Origin: Phycomyces blakesleeanus NRRL 1555(-)
Lineage: Eukaryota; Mucoromycota; Mucoromycetes; Mucorales; Phycomycetaceae
NCBI RefSeq assembly: GCF_001638985.1
Contig: NW_017265144.1
Span: 1,451,580-1,515,579, forward strand
Direction of reading: 5' to 3'
Length of the DNA stretch: 64,000 bases
Of the stretch, positions 36,071 to 48,200 are shown piece after piece. Both the position numbers and the translations under genes were made by a program. The notes below the pieces were generated by a model that saw only the letters and a list, made by a program, of their open reading frames with translations, was not told the origin of the DNA and did no database searches. Numbering within the stretch: the stretch's first letter is position 1; each line of letters starts with the position of its first letter.

Positions 36071-36747
36071 ATGGTTAGAACCCAGCACGATCATGACGCT
36101 TGGCATTCTTTTTTATGTTTTTTGAAGTGAAAGAACCAAAATATCCATAAATGGGGTTGTTGGGTATAGAGATATAATCAACTGGTTTGAGTGGACATGT
36201 TTCAATTTAGATAGAATAGAGCACATCACACTCGCATACATACATATACATACACATATGCATATAATGAATAATTTACTTACATAATAACTATTGAATT
36301 ATACTCAAACAAGTAAAATCTAGTATTTATTAATGGCCTTTTTGTCAATTGAAAGATTAAGATAAAATAAATGGGTTCATTAATTAAACAAAGCTCTGAA
36401 TATCAATGATAAACAATAGACTATAGAATAGAATATAAGCTTGAATTTATTAGTAATAGTATCTTTCTGGTAATTGGATCAAGTACAAGATTTAATAGGT
36501 GTTTCCCTCCAAAATTCTATTGTGTCATCATCTTAATCTTCTTGACCATACATTACATTACATTAAATTACATTATACTACAAATGTAAATAAAATAAAA
36601 ATAAAGCCAGGGCATTTACACAGGAACATACAACATTGTCATTCTAATCCAGAAGCTGAACGTTACGCAAGGCTACAAGCTGAGAGTGATGTCATTGACA
36701 ACAGAGCAATCAATCAATCAATTTTCTTTGGGGGATTTGGAGAGTGA
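36071..36747 (+). CDS. Possible 59-aa spliced small gene
   Basis: A CT-rich tract ends just before an ATG (MVRTQHDHDAWHSF...), and a donor at 36127 pairs in phase with an acceptor at 36623. This gives exons 36071-36126 and 36624-36747. Exon 2 reads NPEAERYARLQAESDVIDNR, then INQSIFFGGFGE. The second exon looks protein-like, but the intron (497 nt) would be long for this genome. A competing minus-strand frame ending at 36075 (ISIPNNPIYGYFGSFTSK to KRHDRAGF) covers the first exon. At most one of the two is likely to be real. Confidence 0.25.
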
Positions 36748-37540
36748 AAGAAAAAAGAGTTTAATTATGAGTATACAAGAATACAAAGACAAGGAAAGAA
36801 GGTATGTGCTGTACAAGGCACCAATTGATCAACATAGCTATATTGTGTATATTGTCTTTGTTTGATATTTCTCTGCTTTACTCGCTGTATTCTGTACACC
36901 TCTTTGTGTCTTTTAGCATTAGTGATGTAAAGTATAAACTAAAAAAAGAATAATACTAAGAATGAAAACTGATCCAAGACATATTTTTTTTTAAAGAATA
37001 AAATAAAATAAATAAATCTTACCTTTTTGTAAAAGTGGCCTTACTTGATGGCTTTTTATATGTATATGTTTCAAAATGAGTTTATTTTGGTTACCATGGT
37101 TTCTATTTATCCATCGATTTATTAGAATCAAGAAAATAATAAAAATAAATTCGAAATAAAATATATACTTTTACTGTATGTAACTTGTGAGTTTTACCTG
37201 AATCTCTTGAATAATTTATGAAGACTTTATTGAACAGCATATTTTCCAAATGAGACTTACATAGTGCAGTATGCTTTATCAGCTATTTTCATTCTAATTT
37301 ATGCTTTTGAATGTTAAAATTTTCAAATAAACAATTGGTGCAAGCATATAAAAATGATAACAATAATTAAAAAAAAAAACGATTAAAAATTTAAGCAATA
37401 TAATATAATGCTTTTTGAATTTACGTTATATCTTTTCATCTTTTACAATTGTTTTTTTTCTTAATATATATGTAATCTATATTTACATGATCTCGCGCAA
37501 AAGAACAATTCTGGGGCCTCTTTCTTTGCTAGTTATTATA
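36748..37540. other. AT-rich gap at the boundary of the two compartments
   Basis: I see no gene. Microsatellites become rare from about here rightwards. Confidence 0.4.
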
Positions 37541-38415
37541 CAGATACACTCACGGTCAAAAACGGTTTGATCACCCCGAAAGAATGGGTCCGGGAGACCC
37601 AGAAAGATTGGAGAGAGGACAGAAAGACGCTTTGTACAAGTGGTTTAGAAGAATCCATATGCCTCATATTCTAGATTAAAGGTCATCTTTAAAGAATACA
37701 GAGATATTTACCTATCGAAAAGCAATAATCCGATACCAAGACCCATAGTTCAGATTTAAGAGAAATCCACGATAGAAAGCTATTTGATGGGGTTCGTATG
37801 TCAATTTGACCAGGGGATCAAGACTTGCAGTCAAAGGTAATGTTGAATGATTCAGCTATATCAGAAGAGTTGATAAAAGGTATGAGGAATATATATAGCA
37901 TTGAGAAACCCAAATAAAGGAAGGATAATATGTTGATTTGGAGCTGTTCCTAGGCCAGTGTTTTTTCTGGGACCTTTGGGGCTACTATATAGCAACATAA
38001 ATCAGAACGGATAGGTAAAGACTTTTTTTTAGGCTCATAACTTCCTCTCTTAATTTTAAAAGCTTTTACAGAAACAAAATAGGAATCTTACGTTCCAATA
38101 AGACAATTATAGTTGTGATAATACTGGCTCTTATTTGAAGGGGTGGAAAGACAACCCATAAGGTCAGAGGTTTTGTCTACTGGAGAGCTCAAATACCGGA
38201 TATTAACCCCCCATTAAACACTTTCGGTGGTCCTATCAAAAGATGTATTACTTATTAGTAGACAAGCGTTAACAGCATTTATAATTTGAAAGGTTGTAAT
38301 GCAACAAGTGTGGCAAAAAATAGGTGTCAAATTTGCATCAACTTTTACAGAAAGCATGCAACATCGACACCAGGATGTGATTGAGGCCAAGGGAGGTCAT
38401 ATCCAGTATTGATCT
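37541..38415 (+). mobile_element. Decayed Tc1/mariner transposon
   Basis: The left end reads TA then CAGATACACTCACGGTCAAA followed by a GTTTGATCACCCC block, the usual TIR style of Tc1-like elements. Plus-strand frames, broken by many stops and shifts, resemble the transposase: a WD/G-type FFWDLWGYY block near 37965, CDNTGSYLKGWKDNP near 38120, IPDINPPLNTFGG near 38190, and the closing IEAKGGHIQY near 38383-38412, very close to the IEAKGGHTKY end of the family. No right inverted repeat was found, so the element is probably truncated. It is inactive. Confidence 0.7.
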
Positions 38416-39169
38416 TTCCTTCTTCTTTATATATTTCAATAATAAGCATGTATAGAATCTTGTATTTGAGGTTTGAAGGGTTTGTTTGTCATTCTTGCTG
38501 AGCAAATGTATGGTGAAGATATGGTTTCTCTTACAAATTTTCTGGGATCAAAAATCGAAACGTTTTTAACTCTGAAATCCTACAGAGACAACGTTTCTAT
38601 CATAACCGGACTAGATAATCATGGATACCTGTATGGGGCCCGGTATATATCTCTAATCCTTCATGGGGGGAAGTACCGTGCTCTAAAAAATACAATATAT
38701 CTATTGTACGTATTGGCTTACTATTTTATCTCCACACTCTGTGCCTTTATCAATCTCTTCTAAGGAGCCTACCTCTCCTTTTAGGAAGTGCAGCCTGTTT
38801 TTGGTCAATTTAATAATAAAAGCTTGTCTCATACAATAAAAAATTCTGTATAGCTGATTAACAAGCGTTTATGTCTTAAATCTAGACTTGGCCAATAGCC
38901 ATTTATACAGAAGATTATAAGGAGTTGTTGTCCTTAAATAGCGACGCAATCTTGTTAGATTTTCTACTATTTGTTGGCCTTCTTATGCGTATCATGTTTT
39001 TCTCTTTCTTTCACCTACTATAGATATATTACCAGAGTTTGAAAGCCCCAACTGGTAAGTAATATCAACCCATATTTTTTGCAAAACACAAAAGATAATC
39101 TTGATACGAATATTACTTATCCTTAGGAATCTGGTATAATTATTCAATGCCGGGAACAAGGTCACAATT
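38416..39169. other. Unidentified interval with one 96-codon ORF
   Basis: A plus-strand ORF at 38473-38763 (MKGLFVILAEQMYGEDMVSL, then ITGLDNHGYLYGARYISLIL) has no recognised domain. Coding-like fragments around 38880-39160 also lack identity. It could be a remnant of another transposon or gene. Confidence 0.25.
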
Positions 39170-40665
39170 TGTGGTCTGATAAAATCAAAATGTCGTCTCC
39201 TGCTAAGAAATATCGTGACCCTCTTGGAAGCCTTGACCCTTTAGGATCAGCACTGCGTGTAAAACGCTTCAGAAATTATAAATACTTTATCAAGAACAGT
39301 TTTATCGCATGAAGTTTAGTGTCGATGACTTTGATACCGTGCATCAAAAATTTCAAAACCTATCGTCTATCAAGGGAAAAATATATCTCAGTAATAAACT
39401 TTGAGTTACACTGGGCAGAATACTAGATACAGCACGGGCTTTTTTCATGACATCCCTAGATATAAATTCGAATATATATGAATAGAAAAACGATGAAATA
39501 ACTAAAGATGAGAATGAATGAAATCCTTTGTGGCTTTACAATTTTGGTTAAAAATATTCAAACCTGCGCTCTCTAAAGCTGAATTCCACAGACATACACG
39601 GTGATCGAGTATATATCGGCCAGAAGCAGACAATGATGTCTCTTTTTTAATCCAATACAAACACATTTCAACACCTGGAAACATTCAGCTTTACAACCAA
39701 CATATATTCCGAGTCTTCTGACTTTATTTTATAGGAATTACTCTATGCATTGAGAGTGCCTTTTAAACATTTGACCCTATATGCAACACTATGGGACGAA
39801 GTAGACGATCCATACTCAATGAATATTGACATAATTCTATAATACTTTTCTGAAACGTTCGAAAGACTTTCGGTTACAGAATTTATATATAACGCTAAGA
39901 GCCAAGATCGAACTCTCAAACTATCCTCTTACTACCCGCTTTTGACACACCTTTGAATCAGTGGCAAGGACGTATCTCTTAATCTAGATGATCTATTGAA
40001 CAGATTTGTACCTCTTAAAAGAATTAATATATGCTGGTAGAAAATTGTTCATTAACTCAAAGCATCATCACCATGATAATGGACTGCATATTCTGCCGTT
40101 ACAGACATTCTCTGAGGCTACTGAAGTATTTACTCGCCTCTCCTTCAGGCGTAGAAGTTTAAAATATACAACTTTGTATACTGCGTTGATCACGGGATCT
40201 ATTTGCGAAAAACCCAGATGTCTACTACTCCATATGTCACATACTTTCTTAAGGATTTTACACACCGGCCAGATTAGTTACAAAATATTGGACAAAGAAA
40301 CGAATGTAAGTTATTATAGTCATCCAACGCTCCTATCTCAATTAAACGGCGCTCCGCCATCAGACAAAAATAATAATATCGAAAAAAATGAGAGATATTC
40401 AAAGCACTCTATTGTAGAGAACCAAAATATTTTTTGGCTCAATAAATATGGTTGCTATGGGGATTATAATGAGACGTGCAAAATAAGCACAAAACTTTCA
40501 AAGAAAGAAACCAGCATCGCATTTGAATATTATAAAAACTTTTGGTCCAACAAAGTTGACCGAGACATATAGAGAAAAACCAAAGGTCGGTTGAGAATAT
40601 GAATTTTACCAAGGACACAGCGAATTAAGATTTGGTAAGTTTAAAGATGTTCCTTCTTCATGTGT
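39170..40665 (+). pseudogene. F-box/LRR pseudogene, paralogue of the gene at 41547
   Basis: Collinear with bases of about 41915-43460 of the intact neighbour: the YRMKFSVDDF block recurs at 39306, the SDFIL...LK block at 39715-39775, and a long open remnant at 40006-40572 (LSFRRRSLKYTTLYT, then LLHMSHTFLRILHTGQISYK). It lacks the N-terminal F-box and first LRRs and carries stops and shifts, so it is dead. The similarity continues into the 3' flank and up to the promoter of the intact gene, showing that the whole unit duplicated. Confidence 0.85.
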
Positions 40666-41546
40666 ATCAGAATATTACAGTTTTGGAAAATACGCCGTAT
40701 AATAAACTGTTTGCAAAAGAGAGTAAATAACAAGTATAATAAAGCAAAGGGCATACTTACTAAAGCAATATACTGTATGTCTCATTATGATTGTGATAAT
40801 ATAAGATATAAAGAGTGGATAAACTAAGGTCATAAACCAAAGAATAAAGTGTCAATAGCAAAGTATCAAAATTCTAGCTGTCAAAGTATGAATATGATAA
40901 TAATGATATGATTGCTCTACCTTAAAGTTAATGTTTTAATATGATGATACATGATGTACAGTTTTTAACTATTATTGTGGACTATTCAACTACTATATGA
41001 GTATTAGCCTTCTATTGTAAAAAAAGGTATCTGTATTCGCACTCGGAAAGCTGATTGGTTTCTGTTATTCTGTTATTCATTTCTACTTCCCTGAGTTCGC
41101 CCCCTTTTGTTTTCTTGTCCTACTTTAAAAAATTGTGTGCAACGAGAGCCAAATGAGCAAGCTGTTGGTCTTTCGTATGATTTATAGTCCAATGTTTTTA
41201 TTAAAGTAAAAATTAAAGTTTATGGCAGCAGCTCGAATGGACTATAGCTATCTTATATCAGGTACAACTGTAAATGAATATGTCCTCTCGACAGCACTTG
41301 CACATTAGCAATATTATATTTTTGTCTTACTTTTTTATGTGGACAGCTGATTGCGCTTTGTACATCTTGATGGTTACCTCAACGATTCAAATATATCCAA
41401 ATATATGTCTCACAATATCAGTTTTCCGCAGTATTTCTTTTTCTAGCTGTCGATTTTACCTTTATTGGTGCTTATATATATATGACAATATATTTTTATT
41501 TTATTTTGTTTCTTTCACCTGTTTTACTTTTTATATGGTTATCTTT
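40666..41546. promoter_or_regulatory. Intergenic region and promoter of the F-box gene
   Basis: The part from about 41047 (CTGATTGGTTTCTGTTATT) to about 41420 recurs at 43849-44257, so it is a recognisable unit of the tandem duplication. Conserved words include CTGATTGGTTTCTG (an inverted CCAAT box, ATTGG), GCCAAATGAGCAAG and TTTTATTAAAGTAAA, then GCTATNTNATATCAGGTA. The frame is open upstream to 41274, but this part translates to a hydrophobic AT-driven sequence and I treat it as 5' leader. Confidence 0.5.
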
Positions 41547-43499
41547 ATGAGGTCGCTAGAACTGCCATTCGAAATACTTACACAAATTGCTGATGATCTA
41601 TCGACAAAGGACCGGCTGTATTGTGCCCTTACCTGCAAAACATGGAGATACCCATTTCAAAGCTCTCTGTGGAAAAAAATACGATTTTACTCCCCTGATG
41701 ACGTGCAAACACTTATCAACATCGTTAAAGCTTCCCAAAATGTACAAACACCACACGGCTCCTGTGTTCACAGTCTACGAATAGGTTGTCATTACAATGC
41801 GACAGAGATATCAGATATAAATTTCTCTGGCCTATTCAGATACCTACCAAACATGAAGAGCCTGCATCTAGAAAATATAAGCTATGATGACATTGACACA
41901 GATATAACAAGATCAGACAAAATATGGAAGTCTCTGGAAAATTTAAAAATACATTACAAAGGAACCAGGCAAAAGAAGTCAGCAAAACCACTCTTTGAAC
42001 TTATAAATGCGTGTGTCATACTCCAGAAATTAGAAATATCTGCTGGATGTAACGGTTATCGCATGAAATTTAGTGTAGATGACTTTGAAAGCATGCACCA
42101 ACACTTACAAGACCTATCGGCTATCAAGGTTGATATATATCTCAGCCCTGACTTTTCGGCTATATTGGATAATATCCCAGACATAACACTGGCTTTCTCC
42201 GTGACATCCGTAGAAATAAATTCGAAAGAGTACAAATACGTAGACGAGTACGGAAGTGCAAGTCGAAATAACTGGAATCCTTTGTGGCTGTACTACTTTA
42301 GCTTAAAGTATCCAAACTTGCGTTCCCTAAAGCTAAACATCACAGATACATGTAGTACACCTATAAATTCAGACGAGAGACAAGCACTTATAACTCTTTT
42401 TCACTCCAATCCAAACGCATTCCAACACCTGGAAACATTCGATCTAAAGACTGACAGATATTTCGAGCATTCTGACTTTATTTTATGGGAATTGTTTTGT
42501 GCATTAAAAACTCCCCTCAAGCATTTGAAGTTAGATACAACAAAATATGGCCAAGTGGACCCTTCATACCCGATGAATGTTAACAGAATTTTGCAATCCT
42601 TTTCTGGAACACTCGAGAGTTTATCAGTCAAAGGATTTATATATAATTATACGAACGAAAATACGATTCTAGAACTATCTTCTTACAATCCGCTTTTGAC
42701 AGACCTTTGCATCAGTGGTAGCAACATGTCTCTTAATCTAAATGATATATTGGACAATTTCGTGTCCCTCAAACAGCTAAAAATTGATGGCGGAACATTT
42801 CTTAGTAATCCATATACGACAAACGGCGAGTCAAATCAGCGGGAACAACAGGAGCAGAAGCAGAAGCAACATGAATTGCAGATTTTGACGTTAAAGAATT
42901 GCGCTGTAACGGCTGAAATTTTTAATATCCTCTCGTTCAGGTGTAGAAAACTGAAGCATATAACTTTGGATACTGTGGTAATCAATGGATATATTTGCAA
43001 AAAAACCGGGTGCCTGCTACTCGATATGTCGCATATTTTCTTAAAGACTCTGCGCATTGGCCAGGTTCAATACAGCACATCACACGAAGAATCTGATATA
43101 AATAATAATATCTGCCTTACACTTCTGTCCCAATCAAATGGTCTTCAAATATCGGATGAAAAGAATGAAAGAGAAAAAAAGAAGATAAATTCAGAATACC
43201 CTACAGTAACAAGCCACGCTATTGATTGGATCTATGCATATGAGTACTTTGGGAAGTATGGAGAGAGCTACATACAGACTACAAAGCTTTCAGATAAAGG
43301 TGCCAATATTGCACTTGAATACTATCAAAACTTTCAGTCCAACAAAACCAGTCAAACATTAGAAGATTACAGCTCATATGATAATGAAGACCCAGATATG
43401 GACAGGAAATGCGAACTTTACAAAGGATACACCGAGTTGAGATTTGGCAAGATTGAAGCTGTTCATGTTATACGTATATTATACAGAGACTTGTATTAA
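41547..43499 (+). CDS. F-box/leucine-rich-repeat protein
   Basis: Intronless 650-aa protein. Residues 1-45 are an F-box: MRSLELPFEILTQIADDLST, then DRLYCALTCKTWRYPF and SLWKKIRFYSP, the surface that binds Skp1 in an SCF ubiquitin ligase. The rest is a series of irregular LRRs (LPNMKSLHLENI, LENLKIHY, LQKLEISAGC, YPNLRSLKLNIT, LKHLKLDT, LTDLCISGSNMSLNLNDIL, LQILTLKNC, LKHITLDTVV), which would select the substrate. A Gln/Glu insert (QREQQEQKQKQHE) lies near residue 435. I start at the ATG just before the F-box; in-frame upstream ATGs at 41274 and 41535 exist. F-box/LRR families are expanded in Mucoromycota; the substrate is unknown. Flanked by a dead paralogue and by a duplicated promoter. Confidence 0.88.
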   Translation: MRSLELPFEILTQIADDLSTKDRLYCALTCKTWRYPFQSSLWKKIRFYSPDDVQTLINIVKASQNVQTPHGSCVHSLRIGCHYNATEISDINFSGLFRYLPNMKSLHLENISYDDIDTDITRSDKIWKSLENLKIHYKGTRQKKSAKPLFELINACVILQKLEISAGCNGYRMKFSVDDFESMHQHLQDLSAIKVDIYLSPDFSAILDNIPDITLAFSVTSVEINSKEYKYVDEYGSASRNNWNPLWLYYFSLKYPNLRSLKLNITDTCSTPINSDERQALITLFHSNPNAFQHLETFDLKTDRYFEHSDFILWELFCALKTPLKHLKLDTTKYGQVDPSYPMNVNRILQSFSGTLESLSVKGFIYNYTNENTILELSSYNPLLTDLCISGSNMSLNLNDILDNFVSLKQLKIDGGTFLSNPYTTNGESNQREQQEQKQKQHELQILTLKNCAVTAEIFNILSFRCRKLKHITLDTVVINGYICKKTGCLLLDMSHIFLKTLRIGQVQYSTSHEESDINNNICLTLLSQSNGLQISDEKNEREKKKINSEYPTVTSHAIDWIYAYEYFGKYGESYIQTTKLSDKGANIALEYYQNFQSNKTSQTLEDYSSYDNEDPDMDRKCELYKGYTELRFGKIEAVHVIRILYRDLY

Positions 43500-43845
43500 A
43501 AATATGCTGCACAGCAGGCTCTTTGAAATTAACATAAAATATAAAACAAATTATGATACCAACAAACAACCTATAAATTGTAAGTTTCATACTGAGTGTA
43601 ATAAGACAAGAAATAAACAGCGCACATGGAAAATTATAAATAAAGGCACCAAAACTCAAAAGTAAAATATATAATTTTCGGTTGTCAAGTCATCAATTTG
43701 ATGATAAGGAGATAACTGCTCTGAATTGGACTGAATGTTTCATTTTGCTAGGTTGCGACGTATGTTCGTTGACTCCTCTTATATACTAGTCATATGCACT
43801 GCGACCGTTAACCTTCATTGCAATAATACATCTGTAGTCGCGCCC
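43500..43845. other. 3' flank of the F-box gene
   Basis: Diverged copy of the 3' flank that follows the pseudogene (40670-41040). I see no separate gene. Confidence 0.5.
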
Positions 43846-44257
43846 GAAAAACTGATTGGTTTCTGTTATTTTGTTATCTCTTTTCACTTCTCCGAGTTCT
43901 CCTCCCTTTTATTTTCCCCTCCTTTTAAAATAATAATAATAATAGTTTGTTCCAAAAGCCAAATGAGCAAGTTCTTGTCTTATAATATAACTTATACTAG
44001 GAGGCTTTTATTAAAGTAAAAAAAAAACAAACAAAAAACAAAAGCTGTGGAAATAGATTGAACTAACTGTAGCTATTTGATATCAGGTATATTTCTTATA
44101 TGAACCTGTTCTTTCGACTATACTTGTATACTAGCATTTTTTTTCATTTTATGTCATTTGTGTATGGACAGCTGATTGCACCTTGGATTTATTTATGGTT
44201 ACCCTAAGAATTCAAATGCAACCGGATTTGTAACTCACATAATCAATTTGCCATAAT
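43846..44257 (+). repeat. Orphan duplicate of the F-box promoter
   Basis: Aligns with 41044-41420 in the same orientation, including CTGATTGGTTTCTGTTATT, GCCAAATGAGCAAG, GGCTTTTATTAAAGTAAA, TATCAGGTA, GTGTATGGACAGCTGATTGC and the TTCAAAT word. The repeat period of the unit is about 2.8 kb. No F-box coding sequence follows; similarity stops where a different repeat begins. Confidence 0.8.
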
Positions 44258-44645
44258 GTTCACTCAATACTGTTCAGAGAGGACTGTTTATCAAAAATAA
44301 CCTTTACTGAGCCGCAACAGACACAAAAAAAAACCCCTTTTAACGATGCCTTGAATCTTCTTTTTACATACCTCATCCCTTTCGGGAATCCTCAGTCAAA
44401 CCTCCATGCCTACATTGACTTTACAAATCTACTGGAATTGACACCAACTTCACAACACTATCAAAACTGACACCAGCAACCATAACATATTTCTTTTCTT
44501 TTTTTTTTACACGTACCAACATCAACTTCAAAACTCTATCAAGATTGACACCGCCAACCACTATATTCAATTCTTTTTTTGGGCATACCAACACCAACAC
44601 AAAGATATCAAAAGTTGCACAGAGAATGAAACCATTCATAATATT
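44258..44645 (+). repeat. Diverged copy of the dispersed repeat seen at 60135 and 62847
   Basis: Shares in order a GAGAGGACTGTNTATC block, AACCCCTTT, TTTTAACGATGNCTTGAATC, TTCTTT...ACAT, and then imperfect repeats built on ACCAACANCAACTTC and ATTGACACC, corresponding to the 74-bp internal repeats of the other copies. It is clearly older than they are. Confidence 0.65.
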
Positions 44646-45264
44646 TTTTTTGTAATATGTATTGGAGGTAATGTATTTAAAGGCGAAAAAGCTAGAGAAT
44701 AGCCAAAGCTGATTTAGCTTCGAATATTGTAATATGTAGATGGAACTGCTATATGATTAAGGACAAATTCAATATCAAGAATAAGTTGGAAGTGGCCGCT
44801 CGATATGGATATCTAGTGTGTGGCATTGGCTACGCTGATTGAGCGTATGTATGATCTATTAGGTTAAATATATGGCGAATAAGGTGTCTAGTTCAGGGAA
44901 TATTTCCTGGGTGGCGACGAGGACGACGAAGATAGCCCCGTGAGTAGCCATATACGTATGCATAGCTGACCTTCAACTGTTAATACGCTATTGATTTAGA
45001 TACTAGCGCTTCAAAAGTGATGGTGGTAGCTATAATGATTGAATATTAGAGATTGAGTGGGATCAGTTTCGTGGCTCATATTAGCATGAGGAGGATACTG
45101 AGAGGATATATCCAGAGGTCTGCGATATATAATACAGTGGATAATCTAGTGGCTGAATTAAACATACCCGAAACTAACAAATAAGCTAAAGTATGCCGAG
45201 TTGCTAATGTTGTTAATTGGGATAGATGATGAGCAGTAATAACGTTATGCTAGTGTTATGCGAT
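44646..45264 (+). pseudogene. Decayed, unidentified coding remnants
   Basis: Plus-strand fragments look protein-like but are broken: KFNIKNKLEVAARYGYLVC near 44765-44820, EYFLGGDEDDEDSP near 44900-44940 (followed by a GTGAGT donor-like site) and ILEIEWDQFRG near 45050. No family is recognised. They may be relics of a mobile element or host gene. Confidence 0.3.
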
Positions 45265-48200
45265 TCCTTGCAGCCACAGGATAAGTAGCGAATGTAAGTA
45301 CGGTAAGGCCAAGCTGTAGTTAAAAGAGGCAGTAATTAAATGTTCAGAGAGCCTTGTTCACCTCTATCCTATGAGGAAACGTGGAGCTCTGATACTTGTC
45401 TTGACTGTGAGTACTAGACGAAAGCAAATTACGTTATTTAAATTTTCAAATAGCACTGTATACGTTTAGTCTATAATGGAGGCAAAAACTTGATCCTTTA
45501 AATCAATTGGAAATACACTACTGAAATGAAAACATTAATAAAAGAAATAATTTAAAAAATACTTGTATATCTTTAAACAATGATGGGGAGCACAAATTTG
45601 TTACTTGATCCTTGATATCAAATACATAAAAAAGATATAGGTGTCGGTGAATTTCTCAAAAGCCTTTTATATTTTTAACCAGCTTAAATTATTTGGCTTC
45701 AACTACACATATACTTCTTATATAAAGCAAGTAGTACTGAGTGGTCAAAAATTGTTGTATACCTAGAATCCATACCTAAAACTAAAGTTTTAATGTTTAG
45801 CATTAAATATGACTGTAAGGTCCTATAGAAACAGCATAAAGTAGTTACTGAAACAAATACATATGCAGGTATATGATACTCGAGCCCGAAATCTTGATCG
45901 TTGGGCTTGTCTGTTTAAAATAATATGCAAAAATAATTTGTAGTAATATATCCAAAGAAACTGGTATACCTGTAACCCTTGATAGAGATTGAGTTTTTTA
46001 GCGTTGGGTTTTGCTGTCGAAATAGTAAAAAAAGACAAATAAAAAAAAGACAAATATAGCTGTGGCCCACAATAGAGAGTAGAATACTGATACCTGGTAT
46101 CGGCTGTAAAAAAAATTAGTAAATACAATTTTCAGTGAGAAAATTTTAAAAACTCCTCCTATGTCTTTAATCCTTAATAAAGAATAGAACCATGATAATT
46201 GACCTAAACTACGAAGAGAAAAAAAAATAAGCAAATACAAGCATAATTCAAAGAAAAATGGGCAACTAAACAATGTATACCTGTAACATATGAATAAGAG
46301 TTAAACAATAATCTTTGACACCAACTGTGAAATTATAAGTATTTATAACCATCAGTGAATAGATTCACAAAGAGACTTGTATACCTACGGCCCATGATGT
46401 AGAGCAGAGCCATAAATTTTGGACTTGGCGATTAAAAGACTAGACAAATAAAAGCGACAAGTATTAACTGCTTAAAGAGTCATGTATACATATAGCCCAA
46501 AATGGGCAGCGGAATATTGATCGTTCGCCCTGGTGGTAAATAGACTAAAAAAAGAAAGCCAACAATAAGTATATGTTCAAAAAGAAATATATACCTGTAA
46601 TCATGAATAAATACTCAAAACTTGATCGTTGGCTTAAAATATAAAAAAAAAAGCTAGACAAAATAATAGTTGATAGCTAAATACTAAACGAGACATGTGT
46701 ATCTCATACCCTGGATGTATGGTGAAACCTTAATCGTTGGTTTTGACTATGTCAAGATAACTAAAAACAACAACCAGTAAGTAGATGCTCAATATATATA
46801 TACTGGAGAACTTGGACGGGCAACAGAGGCTTTATAGTTTGGCTTTGACTGTGTAAACACTAGAATAATCTAATTGATAGTAAGAAAATATTTAAAGAGC
46901 TTTGTATACCTGAGGATTTTTATGGAGAGTGAAACCTTGATCGCTGGTCTTTGCCGTAAAAAGTATGGGAATATACAGCTTAAAGTAACTAAAGGCTCAA
47001 AGAGACTTGTATGTCTATGACTGTAGGAAAATGTCGGAATATTAATCGTTGGTCTTTACTATGAAAACACTAGAAAAATACACCTAATAGTAAGTAAATT
47101 CTCGGAAATATATATATACCTATGGTTGGAGATGTAGGTCAAAACCGTGACTGTTGACATGAGCTGTGAAGATTCTGGACATATAAAACAGGCTGTAAGT
47201 AAATGGTGTAATAAAGATGTATGCCTGTAGCCCTGGATGGAAATCGGACGCCTAATCGTTGGTATGAACTGTGAAATTACTAGAAAAATTAAAACTGATA
47301 GTAAGAACATATTCCAATAAAAAAAAACTTGTATGTCTATAAGCCTTGATGGAGACTAGAGCCGTGAGGGCTAGCATAGAATGTAAAAAAGAAAAAGAAA
47401 AAAAAAGATCAAATAGATAGAATCAGTAGTAAAGTAATATTTAAATACACTTATATATCTAAGACGTTGAATTAATAGCAGGATCTTGATCGTTGACCAG
47501 GACTCTAAAAACGCTTGATAAATGTCATTGGCTGTAAAAAAGTAATCTAAGAATCTTATATACCTTTACCCAATAATGTTGAGTGGAAACTTGATAATGA
47601 CCAAAGACTTGATCAATGGACTTGAATGTGCAAACGCCAGAGAAATTCAGTCGATATTAAAAAAAATCAAAGATACATGGATATCTTCAACCCTTCCCGG
47701 AAAGCTGAAGCTTGATCGTTGGACTCGGATTTAAAATACTAATCAAATGTAATCGATAATAAATAAATGTTCAAAATAAACGGTGATACCTGTGGCTCAT
47801 GGTTGAGAGTAGGAAATTTATCCCTTGACCTATATATTAAAAGCAATAGGCAATAGCAGCCGGCAGTCCTAAAAGGGCAATTATACTTGAATGTCTGTGA
47901 ACCTGGGTGGAGACTAAACTCTTGAACCTTGGTGTGGACTATGGTATGACTAGATAAATATGATGGATGACAGAAAGATATTCAAAGGAGGGTGTACGCC
48001 TGTTACCTCGACGAATAGCAGAAACTTGATCATCAGCGTTGACTGTAAAATTATTAGACAATTTCAACAAGCAATGATTAACTATTAAAAAAAAAGCATA
48101 TATACCTTTTACCCTAGATGAGCAGCGGAATCTCAATTAGTAGCCTTGACTATGAAAAGACTAGACAAATATAGCAGACACCAAGCAAATGCTCAAAGAG

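Noticed and set aside
36075..36216. Minus-strand C-terminus-like frame (ISIPNNPIYGYFGS to RHDRAGF)
   Set aside because: Looks protein-like, but I could not join any upstream exon in phase, and it overlaps the alternative plus-strand small gene; kept only as a note.
41274..41546. Upstream extension of the F-box ORF by 91 codons
   Set aside because: The segment aligns with the orphan promoter copy at 43.85-44.26 kb, is very AT-rich and hydrophobic, and lies before a perfect F-box start.
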